This document shows, one piece after another, positions 18,963-27,289 of a stretch of DNA of 64,000 nt. This stretch comes from JACVRW01 sp963819115 (GTDB taxonomy: Bacteria; Actinomycetota; Thermoleophilia; Solirubrobacterales; Thermoleophilaceae): the NCBI GenBank assembly GCA_963819115.1, contig CAWFUR010000011.1, positions 1,302,001 through 1,366,000 of the forward strand, in the 5' to 3' direction. Position numbers and translations under genes: made by a program. The notes beneath the pieces are model-generated. The model saw only the letters and a program-made list of their open reading frames with translations, did not search any database and was not told the DNA's origin. The stretch's first letter is position 1; every line of letters begins with the position of its first letter.

Positions 18963-19948
18963 CCGTGGCCACGGAAAGAGATGTGGTGGCTGCTCTGCGC
19001 CACGCCGAGCGCCTTCTGCTCACCACGCACGAGAACCCCGACGGGGACGCGCTGGGGTCGCTCCTTGCCATGCACGGCATCCTCGAGCAGCTCGGCAAGG
19101 ACGTGCTCATGTACATGTCCCCCGACGAGTTCCCGCTTCCCTGGGAGTACCGGCACTGGACCTTTGACAGCCTTGTCGGCGCCCCGCCCGACGACCTCGC
19201 CGAGCGCACGATCGTGTTCCTCGACTGCGGCAACATCGACCGCATGCCTGTGGACTTCCTCCAGCAGGAGGGGCTCCACATCCTGAACATCGACCACCAC
19301 CACGACAACACGCGCTTCGGCAACGTGAACTTCGTCGTGCCCGAGGCCTCGAGCACCGCCGAGATCGTGTGGCGGCTAAGCAAGGAGCTGGACGCCGAGA
19401 TCACGCCCGAGATCGGCGACGCCCTCTACACCGGCCTGGTCACCGACACCGGCCGCTTCATGTACGAGAACACCACCGCGGACTCGCACCGGATGGCCGC
19501 GGACCTGATCGCCGCCGGGGTGGAGCCGCACAAGGTGTACCGGCGCCTCTACGAGGACCTGCCCGTGAGCCGGCTCGAGCTGCTTCAGCGCGCCCTCGCC
19601 ACGATCGAGCGCTGGGACCACGGCGCACTGACCCTCGCCCACCTGGTGAAGAGCGACTACGAGGAGACCGGCGCCGTGGAGACGGACTCCGAGGGCGTGA
19701 TCGACCACCTGCGCGCCGTTCAGGGCACCGCGGTGGCGGCGCTCGTGCGCGAGCTGCTCGGCGACGACCGGGTGGGAATGCGCAAGGTGAGCCTCCGCGC
19801 CACGGACGGCAGCGTGGACGTGTCGCAGATCGCCCGCGCCTACGGCGGCGGCGGGCACCCGCAGGCCGCCGGCTTCTCCACCGACCTGAGCTACCGCGAC
19901 CTGGTGGAGCAGCTTCGCGGACAGGTGCACGAGCAGCTCGACGGCTAG
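18959..19948 (+). CDS. nrnA: DHH-family nanoRNase / pAp phosphatase
   Basis: 329 aa. DHH domain: TTHENPDGDALGSLLAMHG with metal ligands in NPDGDALGS, DCGNID and the name-giving NIDHHHDN. The DHHA1 domain ends in the substrate-binding GGGGHPQAAGF. NrnA degrades oligoribonucleotides of 2-5 nt from the 5' end and removes the 3' phosphate from pAp. It follows rbfA and precedes truB in the usual Gram-positive order. The truB GTG overlaps its TAG by one base. Confidence 0.93.
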   Translation: MTVATERDVVAALRHAERLLLTTHENPDGDALGSLLAMHGILEQLGKDVLMYMSPDEFPLPWEYRHWTFDSLVGAPPDDLAERTIVFLDCGNIDRMPVDFLQQEGLHILNIDHHHDNTRFGNVNFVVPEASSTAEIVWRLSKELDAEITPEIGDALYTGLVTDTGRFMYENTTADSHRMAADLIAAGVEPHKVYRRLYEDLPVSRLELLQRALATIERWDHGALTLAHLVKSDYEETGAVETDSEGVIDHLRAVQGTAVAALVRELLGDDRVGMRKVSLRATDGSVDVSQIARAYGGGGHPQAAGFSTDLSYRDLVEQLRGQVHEQLDG

Positions 19949-20748
19949 TGGCCGAGGCCGGGGTACTGCTCTACCCCAAGCCGGCCGGGGTGACCTCGCA
20001 CGACGTGGTGGACCGGGTCCGGCGCGATCTCGGCCGCGGCGTCAAGGTCGGGCACGCGGGCACGCTCGACCCGTTCGCCACCGGCCTCCTCCTCGTGCTC
20101 GTGGGCCGGGCCACGCGGGCTCAGCGCTTCCTCATGAGCCTGCCCAAGACCTACCGCGTGACCGCGCGCCTCGGCTGGCGCTCGGACACCGGCGACCGGG
20201 ACGGCGAGCTCGAGCACACGGGGCGCCTGCCCGCCAGGCTCCGGGTGCCCACGGGAGACCTGATGCAGCGCCCTCCGGCGTACTCCGCCGTGCACGTGGA
20301 CGGTGAGCGCTCGCACCGGCTGGCCCGGCGAGGCGAGGCGGTTGAGCTGCCCGCCCGCCCGGTGACGGTTCACCGCGCCGAGCTGGTGGAGCACGACGGC
20401 GAGCATGCGCGCTTCGAGATCGAGTGCTCGGCCGGGACCTACGTGCGCACCCTGATCGAGGAGCTCGGGGACGCTTACTGCGACGAGCTCGAGCGGACCG
20501 CGATCGGGCCCTTCCTGCTCTCGGACGCCGACCCCGGGCGTGTGATCGGCGTGGCCGAGGCGCTCGCGTTCCTTCCCGAGCGCCCGCTCGATGCCGCTGA
20601 GGCCGAGGCGGTGAGCCACGGGCGCAGGCTGGACGCCGAGGGCTTCCCGGAGGGCCCGCTCCGGCTGACCCGGGGCGATGAGCTGGTGGCCATCGCGGAG
20701 CCCCGCAATGGCGAGCTGCAGCCCGTCGTAGTGTTCGCTCCGGCATGA
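19948..20748 (+). CDS. truB: tRNA pseudouridine-55 synthase
   Basis: 266 aa from GTG 19948. The catalytic motif GHAGTLDPFATGLL contains the nucleophilic Asp. Other TruB motifs are LLYPKPAGVTSHDVV at the N-terminus, the KTYRVTARLGWRSDTGD thumb region, QRPPAYSAVHVDGER, and CSAGTYVRTLIEELGD. It makes pseudouridine at position 55 of the tRNA T loop. The C-terminal 50 residues form a short PUA-like domain. An ATGA overlap leads to ribF. Confidence 0.95.
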   Translation: MAEAGVLLYPKPAGVTSHDVVDRVRRDLGRGVKVGHAGTLDPFATGLLLVLVGRATRAQRFLMSLPKTYRVTARLGWRSDTGDRDGELEHTGRLPARLRVPTGDLMQRPPAYSAVHVDGERSHRLARRGEAVELPARPVTVHRAELVEHDGEHARFEIECSAGTYVRTLIEELGDAYCDELERTAIGPFLLSDADPGRVIGVAEALAFLPERPLDAAEAEAVSHGRRLDAEGFPEGPLRLTRGDELVAIAEPRNGELQPVVVFAPA

Positions 20749-21626
20749 GGGTCACCCGCCTCCCCGACGTCGTTCCCGGAGACCGCCCGCGCTCGGTGGC
20801 CATCGGCACGTTCGACGGCGTGCACCTCGGGCACCGGGCGGTGATCGGCGACAGCGACACGGTCCTCACATTCGATCCGCACCCGATGTCGGTCATCCGG
20901 CCGGAGGCCACTCCAAGGCTCGTGACCCCGTACGACGTAAAGCGGGACCTGATCGCCGGGCTTGGGGTGGAGGAGCTGGTGGTGATCCCCTTCGACCGGG
21001 ACTTCGCCGGGCGCTCTGCGCTCGAGTTCGTGGAGGACGTGCTGATTCGCCGCCTCGGGGCGCGGAGGGTCTCGGTGGGGGAGAACTTCCGCTTCGGCCA
21101 CGGGGCGGAGGGCGACCCGGAGCTGCTCCGTTCGCGCCCGGAGTTCGAGACGCGGGTGGTCCCGCTCGTGGAGGTTCAGGGCGAGACGGTGTCCTCCAGC
21201 CACATCCGCGGGCTGGTGGCCGCCGGCGAGGTGAGCCAGGCCGCCGACTTCCTGGGGGGGCCGTTCCTGTTCGAGGGGGAGGTGGTCACAGGCGACCGGC
21301 GCGGGCGAGAGCTCGGCATGCCCACCGCCAACCTGGTGCCCGACGACCGGCTCGTGTGTCCCGGTCACGGCGTCTATGCCGCCTGGGCCCACGGCTATCC
21401 CGCGGCGGTGAACGTGGGCGTGCGGCCCACCTTCGAGACCGGCCGCGGCCTGCTCGTGGAGGCCCACCTGATCGGCTTCGAGGGCGAGCTCTACGGCGAG
21501 AACCTGCGCATCGCCTTCCTCGAGCGAATGCGCGGCGAGAAGCGCTTCGAGTCGGTGGATGCCCTCGTGGAGCAGATGCACCGCGACGTGGCCAATGCCC
21601 GCGACATTGCCGCAGAGAAAACCTGA
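20745..21626 (+). CDS. ribF: Bifunctional riboflavin kinase / FAD synthetase with shortened loop
   Basis: 293 aa. N-terminal FAD synthetase (nucleotidyltransferase) domain: VAIGTFDGVHLGHRAVI, LTFDPHPMSV and the SSSHIR motif near residue 158. C-terminal flavokinase domain from about residue 170: GDRRGRELGMPTANL and AAVNVGVRPTFE. It makes FMN and then FAD. Between GHRAVI and LTFDPHP only about six residues remain, where E. coli RibF has some 18; the helix after the HxGH motif seems lost. All named motifs are intact, so it is probably active. Confidence 0.93.
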   Translation: MRVTRLPDVVPGDRPRSVAIGTFDGVHLGHRAVIGDSDTVLTFDPHPMSVIRPEATPRLVTPYDVKRDLIAGLGVEELVVIPFDRDFAGRSALEFVEDVLIRRLGARRVSVGENFRFGHGAEGDPELLRSRPEFETRVVPLVEVQGETVSSSHIRGLVAAGEVSQAADFLGGPFLFEGEVVTGDRRGRELGMPTANLVPDDRLVCPGHGVYAAWAHGYPAAVNVGVRPTFETGRGLLVEAHLIGFEGELYGENLRIAFLERMRGEKRFESVDALVEQMHRDVANARDIAAEKT

Positions 21627-21647
21627 CCCGGGCTCTGGGCGCGAGGC

Positions 21648-21693
21648 GAGGAGCGCAGGCTGATCGTTCGATCAGGCGAGCACCGCAGCCATG
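21648..21693 (-). repeat. Palindromic element copy 3
   Basis: Reverse-oriented copy in the ribF-rpsO gap: GAGGAGCGCAG at its left and GCGAGCACCGCAGCCATG at its right. The stem reads CTGAT...ATCAG in place of CCGAT...ATCGG, so a C-to-T change on one arm is matched by G-to-A on the other. Confidence 0.75.
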
Positions 21694-21702
21694 TCATCCT
21701 GC

Positions 21703-21708
21703 TAGCTT
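21703..21708 (+). promoter_or_regulatory. -10 of rpsO
   Basis: TAGCTT lies 10 bases before the rpsO ATG, implying a leaderless or nearly leaderless transcript. It is placed right after an element copy. No ribosome binding site precedes the ATG. Confidence 0.45.
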
Positions 21709-21718
21709 TTCGCGCTCC

Positions 21719-21988
21719 ATGACGCTCACTGCCGATGCCAAGCGGGACATCGTCGCCCAATACGGACGGGGCGGCGAGGACACCGGATCCACCGAGGTCC
21801 AGGTGGCCCTGCTCACCGCGCGCATCAACGAGCTCACCGAGCACCTTCGCGAGCACCGCAAGGATCATCACTCGCGCCGCGGGCTGCTGATGCTGGTGGG
21901 CAAGCGCCGGCGCCTGCTCAAGTATCTCCAGAGCTCCGATATCGATCGTTACCGGACGCTCATCCAGCAGCTCGGCCTGCGTAGGTGA
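21719..21988 (+). CDS. rpsO: Ribosomal protein S15
   Basis: 89 aa, exactly the family length. The conserved region EDTGSTEVQVALLTARINEL is followed by TEHLREHRKDHHSRRGLLML and VGKRRRLLKYLQ. S15 binds 16S rRNA helices 20-22 early in 30S assembly. The ATG at 21719 fits the family start; longer in-frame extensions run through the element copy and ribF. It ends with a GTGA overlap into the peroxiredoxin gene. Confidence 0.97.
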   Translation: MTLTADAKRDIVAQYGRGGEDTGSTEVQVALLTARINELTEHLREHRKDHHSRRGLLMLVGKRRRLLKYLQSSDIDRYRTLIQQLGLRR

Positions 21989-22449
21989 TCGAGGCCGGGG
22001 AACCGGCGCCCGATTTCACGCTGGCCGATCAGGACGGGAGGGACGTGTCCCTGTCCGACTTCCGCGGGCGCACCGTGGTCCTGGTCTTCTACCCGCTCGC
22101 CTTCAGCGCGGTATGCACCGATCAGCTGAGCGTCTACCAGGAGGTGCTGGACGAGCTCGAGGGGCAGGGCGCCACGCTGCTGGGCATCTCGGTGGACTCC
22201 GCGTTCGCCCAGAAGGCGTTCCGGGACCACGTCGGCGTGACCTTCCCGCTCCTGGCCGACTTCCACCCGAAGGGCGAGGTGGCGAGGAGGTACGGAGTGT
22301 TCATCGAGGAGCGCGGCCACAACGGGCGTGCGCTCGTGATGGTGAATCCGGAGGGCATCGTCTCCTGGTCTTACCGGCCGCCCAGCCCGCTCGAGGTCCC
22401 CGGCGCGAACCTCATCTTTGACGCGCTGGACCAGCAGCGCACCGCCTGA
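21985..22449 (+). CDS. AhpE-like peroxiredoxin
   Basis: 154 aa from GTG 21985. It has a thioredoxin-fold peroxiredoxin pattern: APDFTLADQDGRDVSLSDFR, then YPLAFSAVCTDQLSVY with the peroxidatic Cys and the PLAF..C form typical of AhpE-type enzymes, then ISVDSAFAQKAF and FPLLADFHPKGEV. No second conserved Cys is visible at a resolving position, so it is probably a one-Cys type that needs an outside thiol. It reduces hydrogen peroxide or organic peroxides. It overlaps the next thiol gene by 32 bases, suggesting a shared role. Confidence 0.88.
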   Translation: MIEAGEPAPDFTLADQDGRDVSLSDFRGRTVVLVFYPLAFSAVCTDQLSVYQEVLDELEGQGATLLGISVDSAFAQKAFRDHVGVTFPLLADFHPKGEVARRYGVFIEERGHNGRALVMVNPEGIVSWSYRPPSPLEVPGANLIFDALDQQRTA

Positions 22450-22927
22450 ACCGGGCGCGGACGATCACGTCCGCGGCAGCGGGCCGGTGGTGCTCGAGTA
22501 CGCCGACCTCGAGTGTCCCCACTGCGCCCGGGCGCACCTGATCCTCCGCGAGCTTCCCGTCCGCAGGGTCTTCCGTCACTTCCCCGTGGTGTCCAAGCAC
22601 CCGCGTGCGCGCGTTCTGGCCGCGGCGGCACAGGCCGCGGGGCTCCAGGGCCGCTTCTGGGAGATGCACGACTCCCTGCTCGAGGACCAGGGCCACCTCG
22701 ACCTGCCGCACCTCTGGGAGCGCGCGGAGCGGCTGGGCCTGGACCTCGACCGCTTCGAGGAGGAGCGCCGGTCCGCGTCGGTGGAGCAGCGGGTGCAGCG
22801 CGACTTCCGCTCCGGGCTACGGGCCGGGGTGGTCACGACGCCGACGCAGTTCGTGGGCGGCGAGGCCCATCCGGGGGTGCCCGGAGAGGAGCTCATCCGG
22901 AGCCTTCGCGACACGGGGGGAGACTGA
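22418..22927 (+). CDS. DsbA-like thiol oxidoreductase, cytoplasmic
   Basis: 169 aa from TTG 22418, inside the end of the peroxiredoxin gene. The thioredoxin-fold core VVLEYADLECPHCARAHLIL has a CPHC active site; the helical insertion (WEMHDSLLEDQGHLDLPHLW) and the cis-Pro VVTTPTQFVGG with TPTQF are typical of the DsbA/thioredoxin_4 group. It has no signal peptide or membrane segment, unlike secreted DsbA. It could serve as the thiol partner of the adjacent peroxiredoxin; that link is inferred from the overlap only. Confidence 0.85.
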   Translation: MTRWTSSAPPEPGADDHVRGSGPVVLEYADLECPHCARAHLILRELPVRRVFRHFPVVSKHPRARVLAAAAQAAGLQGRFWEMHDSLLEDQGHLDLPHLWERAERLGLDLDRFEEERRSASVEQRVQRDFRSGLRAGVVTTPTQFVGGEAHPGVPGEELIRSLRDTGGD

Positions 22928-22936
22928 CTCCGCTGC

Positions 22937-23001
22937 TAGCATCGATCGCGTTCTCAAAAGGAATAAATAGCCATGCTGCCAACCGGAGGCAGCTGAAAGG
23001 A
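22937..23001 (+). promoter_or_regulatory. pnp promoter and leader with hairpin and micro-ORF
   Basis: A -10 candidate TAGCAT (22937-22942) is followed by an unusually AT-rich leader. A hairpin pairs GCTGCC (22975-22980) with GGCAGC (22988-22993). A seven-codon frame, ATG 22974 to TGA 22995 (MLPTGGS), has AAGGA 11 bases before it and spans the hairpin. Its stop overlaps the pnp ribosome binding site GAAAGG (22996-23001). Confidence 0.5.
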
Positions 23002-23007
23002 CCAAGT

Positions 23008-25275
23008 ATGAGTGATGGTGTAAGCCGGGTCTCCCTCGAGATCGGCGGTACCGAGATCGCCTTCGAGACCGGCAGGCTCGCCAGGCAGGCGAGCGGTTCC
23101 GTGGTGGTGACGGCAGGAGACACGATGGTGCTCTCCACGGCCACGGCGGGAAATGAGCGCGACGTCGACTTCCTCCCACTGACGGTGGACGTCGAGGAGC
23201 GCATGTACGCCGTGGGCAAGATCCCCGGCAGCTTCTTCAAGCGCGAGGGCCGGGCGGGCGAGAAGGCCACCCTCACCGCGCGCATGATCGACCGTCCACT
23301 GCGCCCCCTCTTCCCCAAGGGCTGGAGGCGTGAGACGCAGCTCGTGTCGATCCCCATGTCGGTCGATCACGACCACCCCTACGACATCCTCGCGATGAAC
23401 GGCGCCAGCGCCGCGCTGATGGTGTCGGACATCCCCTTCCCGGAGCCCGTGGGCGCCGTTCGCATCGCGCAGGACCTCGAGGGCAACTTCGTGGTCAACC
23501 CCGACGAGGAGTGGCTGCTGGAGAGCCCCCTCGACCTGATCGTCGCCGGCACCGAGTCGGCGATCCTGATGGTGGAGGCCGGCGCCACCGAGATCACCGA
23601 GGCCGAGATCCTCGACGCGCTGGACATCGCCCACGGCGAGATCAAGCGCCTCTGCCAGATCCAGCACGACCTGCGCGCCCAGGCCGGCAAGGACAAGGTG
23701 GACATCACTCCGCCGCAGGTGGACGAGTCCGTCCTCTCCGACCTGAAGGGCCGCTTCGGCGACGCGCTCGACGCCGCCACGCAGGTGGTGGACAAGCTGG
23801 ATCGCCAGGACGCCACCAAGAAGGTGGAGACCGAGGCACTGGAGACGCTCGGTGGCGACCCCGAGACCGAGCCCGAGAAGCGCGCCGCCGTCCAGCTCGC
23901 GTTCGACAAGCTCGAGAAGGAGATCATCCGCCGCCGCATCGCCGTGGACAAGAAGCGTCCCGACGGCCGTGGCACGGACGAGATCCGCGACATCTGGATC
24001 GAGGTGGGAGTGGCGCCGCGTACGCACGGCTCCACGATCTTCACCCGCGGCCAGACTCAGGCCTTCACGGTTGCCGCCCTCGGCACCACGCGTGACGAGA
24101 TGCGTCTCGACACGCTCGGGCTGCAGACCGAGAAGCACTACTTCCACCACTACAACTTCCCGCCGTTCTCGGTGGGAGAGGCGGGCTTCATGCGCGGGCC
24201 GAAGCGCCGCGACATCGGTCACGGCGCCCTCGCCGAGCGCGCCCTGCTGGCCGTGGTCCCGAAGGTGGAGGACTTCCCGTACACCATTCGCGTGGTCTCG
24301 GACATCCTGGAGTCGAACGGCTCCTCGTCCATGGCCTCGGTGTGCGGATCCACGCTCTCCCTGATGGACGCCGGCGTGCCGATCAAGGCCCCGGTGGCCG
24401 GGATCGCCATGGGGCTCATCAAGGAAGGCGACGACTACGTGGTCCTGACGGACATCGCAGGGGTTGAGGACCACCTCGGCGACATGGACTTCAAGGTCGC
24501 CGGCACCTCCGAGGGCATCACCGCCCTCCAGATGGACATCAAGATCACCGGCGTGACGTTCGACATCCTGCGCGACGCGCTCACGCAGGCCAAGGACGCC
24601 CGTCTGGCCATCCTCGGGAAGATGAAGGACGCGATCGCCGAGCCCCGCGAGGAGCTCTCGAAGTTCGCCCCGCGCATCTCCCAGATCCAGATCCCGACCG
24701 AGAAGATCGGCGCGGTCATCGGCAAGGGCGGCGAGACGATCCGGGCGCTGTCGGAGGAGTTCGATGCGCAGATCGACATCGACGACGACGGCACGATCCG
24801 CATCTACGCCAGCACCGGCGACCAGGGCGACGCGCTGACCGACCGCATCCGCGGGATGACCAAGGAGGTCGAGGTCGGCGACGAGTTCAACGGCAAGGTG
24901 GTGAAGACCACCACGTTCGGTGCCTTCATCGAGCTGGCCAAGGGCACGGACGGCCTGCTGCACATCTCGAACGTCTCGCCCGGCGAGCGGGTGAACGCGG
25001 TGGAGGACGTGCTGAACCGCGGCGACGAGCTGGCGGTGAAGGTGGTCGAGGTCGACCGCGAGCGCGGCCGCATCGGACTGCGCCTGGCCGAGGACCCGGA
25101 TGTGGCGGGCAAGTCGGCCGAGGAGCTCGCGTCGGTGGGTACCGGCGACAAGGGCCCCCGGGGCGGCGGTGACCGCGGCGACCGCGGGAACGGCGGCCGG
25201 CGGCGCGAGGGCGGCGGCGGCCGCGGACGGGGTGGCGACCGCGATCGCGACCGTCACCGCCGGGACGACCGCTGA
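23008..25275 (+). CDS. pnp: Polyribonucleotide nucleotidyltransferase (PNPase)
   Basis: 755 aa. Two RNase PH domains (first: TMVLSTATAGNERDVDFLPL in parts, FFKREGRAGEKATLTARMID in parts; second: RRIAVDKKRPDGRGTDEIRD in parts) surround a helical domain. The catalytic segment SNGSSSMASVCGSTLSLMDA and LTDIAGVEDHLGDMDFK are intact. KH (IGAVIGKGGETIRALSEEF, near residue 566) and S1 (from about 623) follow. It degrades RNA 3' to 5' by phosphorolysis. The last 40 residues are a Gly/Arg/Asp tail of RGD, GGR and DRDR repeats. ATG 23008 has GAAAGG 6 bases ahead. Confidence 0.97.
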   Translation: MSDGVSRVSLEIGGTEIAFETGRLARQASGSVVVTAGDTMVLSTATAGNERDVDFLPLTVDVEERMYAVGKIPGSFFKREGRAGEKATLTARMIDRPLRPLFPKGWRRETQLVSIPMSVDHDHPYDILAMNGASAALMVSDIPFPEPVGAVRIAQDLEGNFVVNPDEEWLLESPLDLIVAGTESAILMVEAGATEITEAEILDALDIAHGEIKRLCQIQHDLRAQAGKDKVDITPPQVDESVLSDLKGRFGDALDAATQVVDKLDRQDATKKVETEALETLGGDPETEPEKRAAVQLAFDKLEKEIIRRRIAVDKKRPDGRGTDEIRDIWIEVGVAPRTHGSTIFTRGQTQAFTVAALGTTRDEMRLDTLGLQTEKHYFHHYNFPPFSVGEAGFMRGPKRRDIGHGALAERALLAVVPKVEDFPYTIRVVSDILESNGSSSMASVCGSTLSLMDAGVPIKAPVAGIAMGLIKEGDDYVVLTDIAGVEDHLGDMDFKVAGTSEGITALQMDIKITGVTFDILRDALTQAKDARLAILGKMKDAIAEPREELSKFAPRISQIQIPTEKIGAVIGKGGETIRALSEEFDAQIDIDDDGTIRIYASTGDQGDALTDRIRGMTKEVEVGDEFNGKVVKTTTFGAFIELAKGTDGLLHISNVSPGERVNAVEDVLNRGDELAVKVVEVDRERGRIGLRLAEDPDVAGKSAEELASVGTGDKGPRGGGDRGDRGNGGRRREGGGGRGRGGDRDRDRHRRDDR

Positions 25276-25290
25276 CCGAGCATGCTGCCC

Positions 25291-25330
25291 GAGGAGCGCA
25301 GGGCCATCGGTGATGGCACGAGCACCGCAG
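25291..25330 (-). repeat. Palindromic element copy 4, overlapping a gene start
   Basis: Reverse-oriented copy (GAGGAGCGCAGGGCCATCGG, then TGATGGCACGAGCACCGCAG). The stem is GCCAT-CGGTG-ATGGC, where several pairs differ from the consensus yet remain complementary. It supplies the ATG at 25313 and the first codons of the M16 peptidase. Confidence 0.75.
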
Positions 25331-26596
25331 GCTGAACTAACGACGCTCGATTCGGGCGTCAGGGTCGTCACCGAGGCCATGCCCTCGGTGCGTTCGATCG
25401 CGCTCGGATTCTGGATCCGGGCGGGGTCGCGCGACGAGGGCGAGGCCCAGGCGGGCATCTCGCATTTCCTCGAGCACCTGCTGTTCAAGGGCACCGACCG
25501 CTTCTCTTCGTTCGAGATCGACGAGGCCTTCGATGCGATGGGCGCCGAGGTGAACGCCGGGACGGGCAAGGAGACCACGTCGGTCTACTCGCGCTTCCTG
25601 GACGGGCACCTCGAGCGCGCCTTCGACGTCCTGCAGGACATGGTCCTGCGGCCGTCGTACCCGGACATCGACTCGGAGCGCCAGGTGGTGATCGAGGAGA
25701 TCGCCATGTACGAGGACGAGCCTCAGGACAAGGTCCACGACGTCCTGGCCGGAGCCATGTTCGGCGAGCACCCGCTGGGGCGGCCGATCATCGGCCGCGC
25801 CGACGTGGTGTCCTCGGTGCCGGTGCCGAAGATCGCGGAGTGGCACGACGCGCGCTACGTCCCCGGCAACATCGTGGTGGCGGGCGCAGGCAACGTGGAC
25901 CACGACGCGATCGTGAAGCTCGTGGATGGGGCTTTCGCCTCCGCGCCGTCGGGGGCGGTGCCCGCGGGTACCGGATCTCCGAACGGCGCCGGGCGCCGGC
26001 TCAGCTTCCATCGCAAGGACACCGAGCAGTACCACCTGTGCCTGGGCGCGCCCGGCATACCGCGGGGCGACGACAGGCGCTTCGCGCTGCGCGTGCTGGA
26101 CACCATCCTCGGTGGCTCCACCTCGTCGCGCCTCTTCCAGGAGGTGCGCGAGAAGCGCGGGCTGGCCTACTCGGTGTACTCCTACTCGAGCCAGTACGTG
26201 GACTCCGGGCAGGTGGCCGTGTACGTGGGCACCCGGCCGGACAACATCGCCGAGGCGCTGACCGTGATCGGGGACGAGCTTCGCCGCCTGCTGGCGGACG
26301 GCGTGACCGCCGAGGAGGTCGAGCGCGCTCGCGAGAACGTGAAGGGCCGCACGGTGCTTTCCATGGAGTCCACCTCGATGCGCATGAACCGCCTGGGCAG
26401 CTCGGTGCTGATGGGCGTCCCGCTCCTCACGCTGGACGAGCTGCTGGCTGCCTACGACAGGGTCACGATCGACGAGGTGAACGGGCTGGCGCAGGAGCTG
26501 TGGCTGCCCGAGTCGCTCGCCGCGGCCGGCGTGGGGTCCGACGAGGACGCCTTCCGCTCCGCGCTCCAGGCCGTGAGCCCCCAGCTCGCGGCGTGA
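25313..26596 (+). CDS. M16 family zinc metallopeptidase
   Basis: 427 aa. The inverted zinc motif HxxEH is His51, Glu54, His55 (HFLEHLLFKGT), with the distal Glu in EEIAMYEDEPQDKVHD. The C-terminal half (residues about 220-420) is the second, non-catalytic M16 domain with RLFQEVREKRGLAYSVYSYS. It has no signal peptide, so it is cytoplasmic, like the YmxG/PepR peptidases coded after pnp in Gram-positives. The substrate is unknown. ATG 25313, the only close start, and MARAPQ come from the element copy at 25291. A GTGA overlap links it to dapB. Confidence 0.92.
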   Translation: MARAPQAELTTLDSGVRVVTEAMPSVRSIALGFWIRAGSRDEGEAQAGISHFLEHLLFKGTDRFSSFEIDEAFDAMGAEVNAGTGKETTSVYSRFLDGHLERAFDVLQDMVLRPSYPDIDSERQVVIEEIAMYEDEPQDKVHDVLAGAMFGEHPLGRPIIGRADVVSSVPVPKIAEWHDARYVPGNIVVAGAGNVDHDAIVKLVDGAFASAPSGAVPAGTGSPNGAGRRLSFHRKDTEQYHLCLGAPGIPRGDDRRFALRVLDTILGGSTSSRLFQEVREKRGLAYSVYSYSSQYVDSGQVAVYVGTRPDNIAEALTVIGDELRRLLADGVTAEEVERARENVKGRTVLSMESTSMRMNRLGSSVLMGVPLLTLDELLAAYDRVTIDEVNGLAQELWLPESLAAAGVGSDEDAFRSALQAVSPQLAA

Positions 26597-27249
26597 TCGC
26601 CGTAGCCGTCTCGGGCGCCGCGGGCCGAATGGGCCAGGCGGTGTGCGCGGCGGTGGAGGGCGCGGACGACATGACCCTCTCGGGGCGTGCCGATCCGGCG
26701 CTCGGAAGCGCGCTGGCCGACGTGCTCGGCGACGCCGACGTGGTGGTGGACTTCAGCCGTCCCGACACGGCGCTCGGCAACGCCAGGACGTGCCTGGAGG
26801 CGGGCGTGCACTGCGTGATGGGCACCACCGGCGCGGACTTCGAGGAGCTTCGCGGCGTGGGCTCGGCCAATCTCTTCGTGGCCCCGAACTTCGCCATCGG
26901 CGCGGTGCTGCTGATGGAGTTCGCGCAGCGGGCGGCGGAGCACATGCCGGAATGCGAGATCGTGGAGCTTCACCACGACGCCAAGCTGGACGCCCCGTCG
27001 GGCACGGCCAAGCGCACGGCCGAGCTCATCACGGCGGCCGGCGGCCATGTGCACCGGCCGATCCACTCGGTACGCCTTCCCGGCCTGGTGGCCCACCAGG
27101 AGGTGCTCTTCGGCGGCGAGGGCCAGACCCTCACGATCCGCCACGACTCGATCGCGCGCGAGTCGTTCATGCCCGGAGTGCTGCTGGCGGTGCGCCGGGT
27201 GGGAGACCTGAACGACTCGCCGGTCGTCGGGCTCGAGCACCTCCTGTAG
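26593..27249 (+). CDS. dapB: 4-hydroxy-tetrahydrodipicolinate reductase
   Basis: 218 aa from GTG 26593, similar in length to the short DapB enzymes of thermophiles. Motifs: VAVSGAAGRMGQAVCAAVEG for NAD(P)H, VVDFSRPDTAL, GTTGADFEEL, APNFAIGAVLLMEFAQRAAE in parts, and the substrate signature ELHHDAKLDAPSGTAKRTAE (His pair and Lys). It reduces the DapA product to tetrahydrodipicolinate, the substrate of the DapL encoded at 50767. The diaminopimelate genes are scattered: dapA is 4 kb downstream, dapF and dapL 23 kb. Confidence 0.95.
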   Translation: MIAVAVSGAAGRMGQAVCAAVEGADDMTLSGRADPALGSALADVLGDADVVVDFSRPDTALGNARTCLEAGVHCVMGTTGADFEELRGVGSANLFVAPNFAIGAVLLMEFAQRAAEHMPECEIVELHHDAKLDAPSGTAKRTAELITAAGGHVHRPIHSVRLPGLVAHQEVLFGGEGQTLTIRHDSIARESFMPGVLLAVRRVGDLNDSPVVGLEHLL

Positions 27250-27289
27250 CGGGTTGACCGCGGGCGGGCGGCGCTGCAAGGATCGGCCG

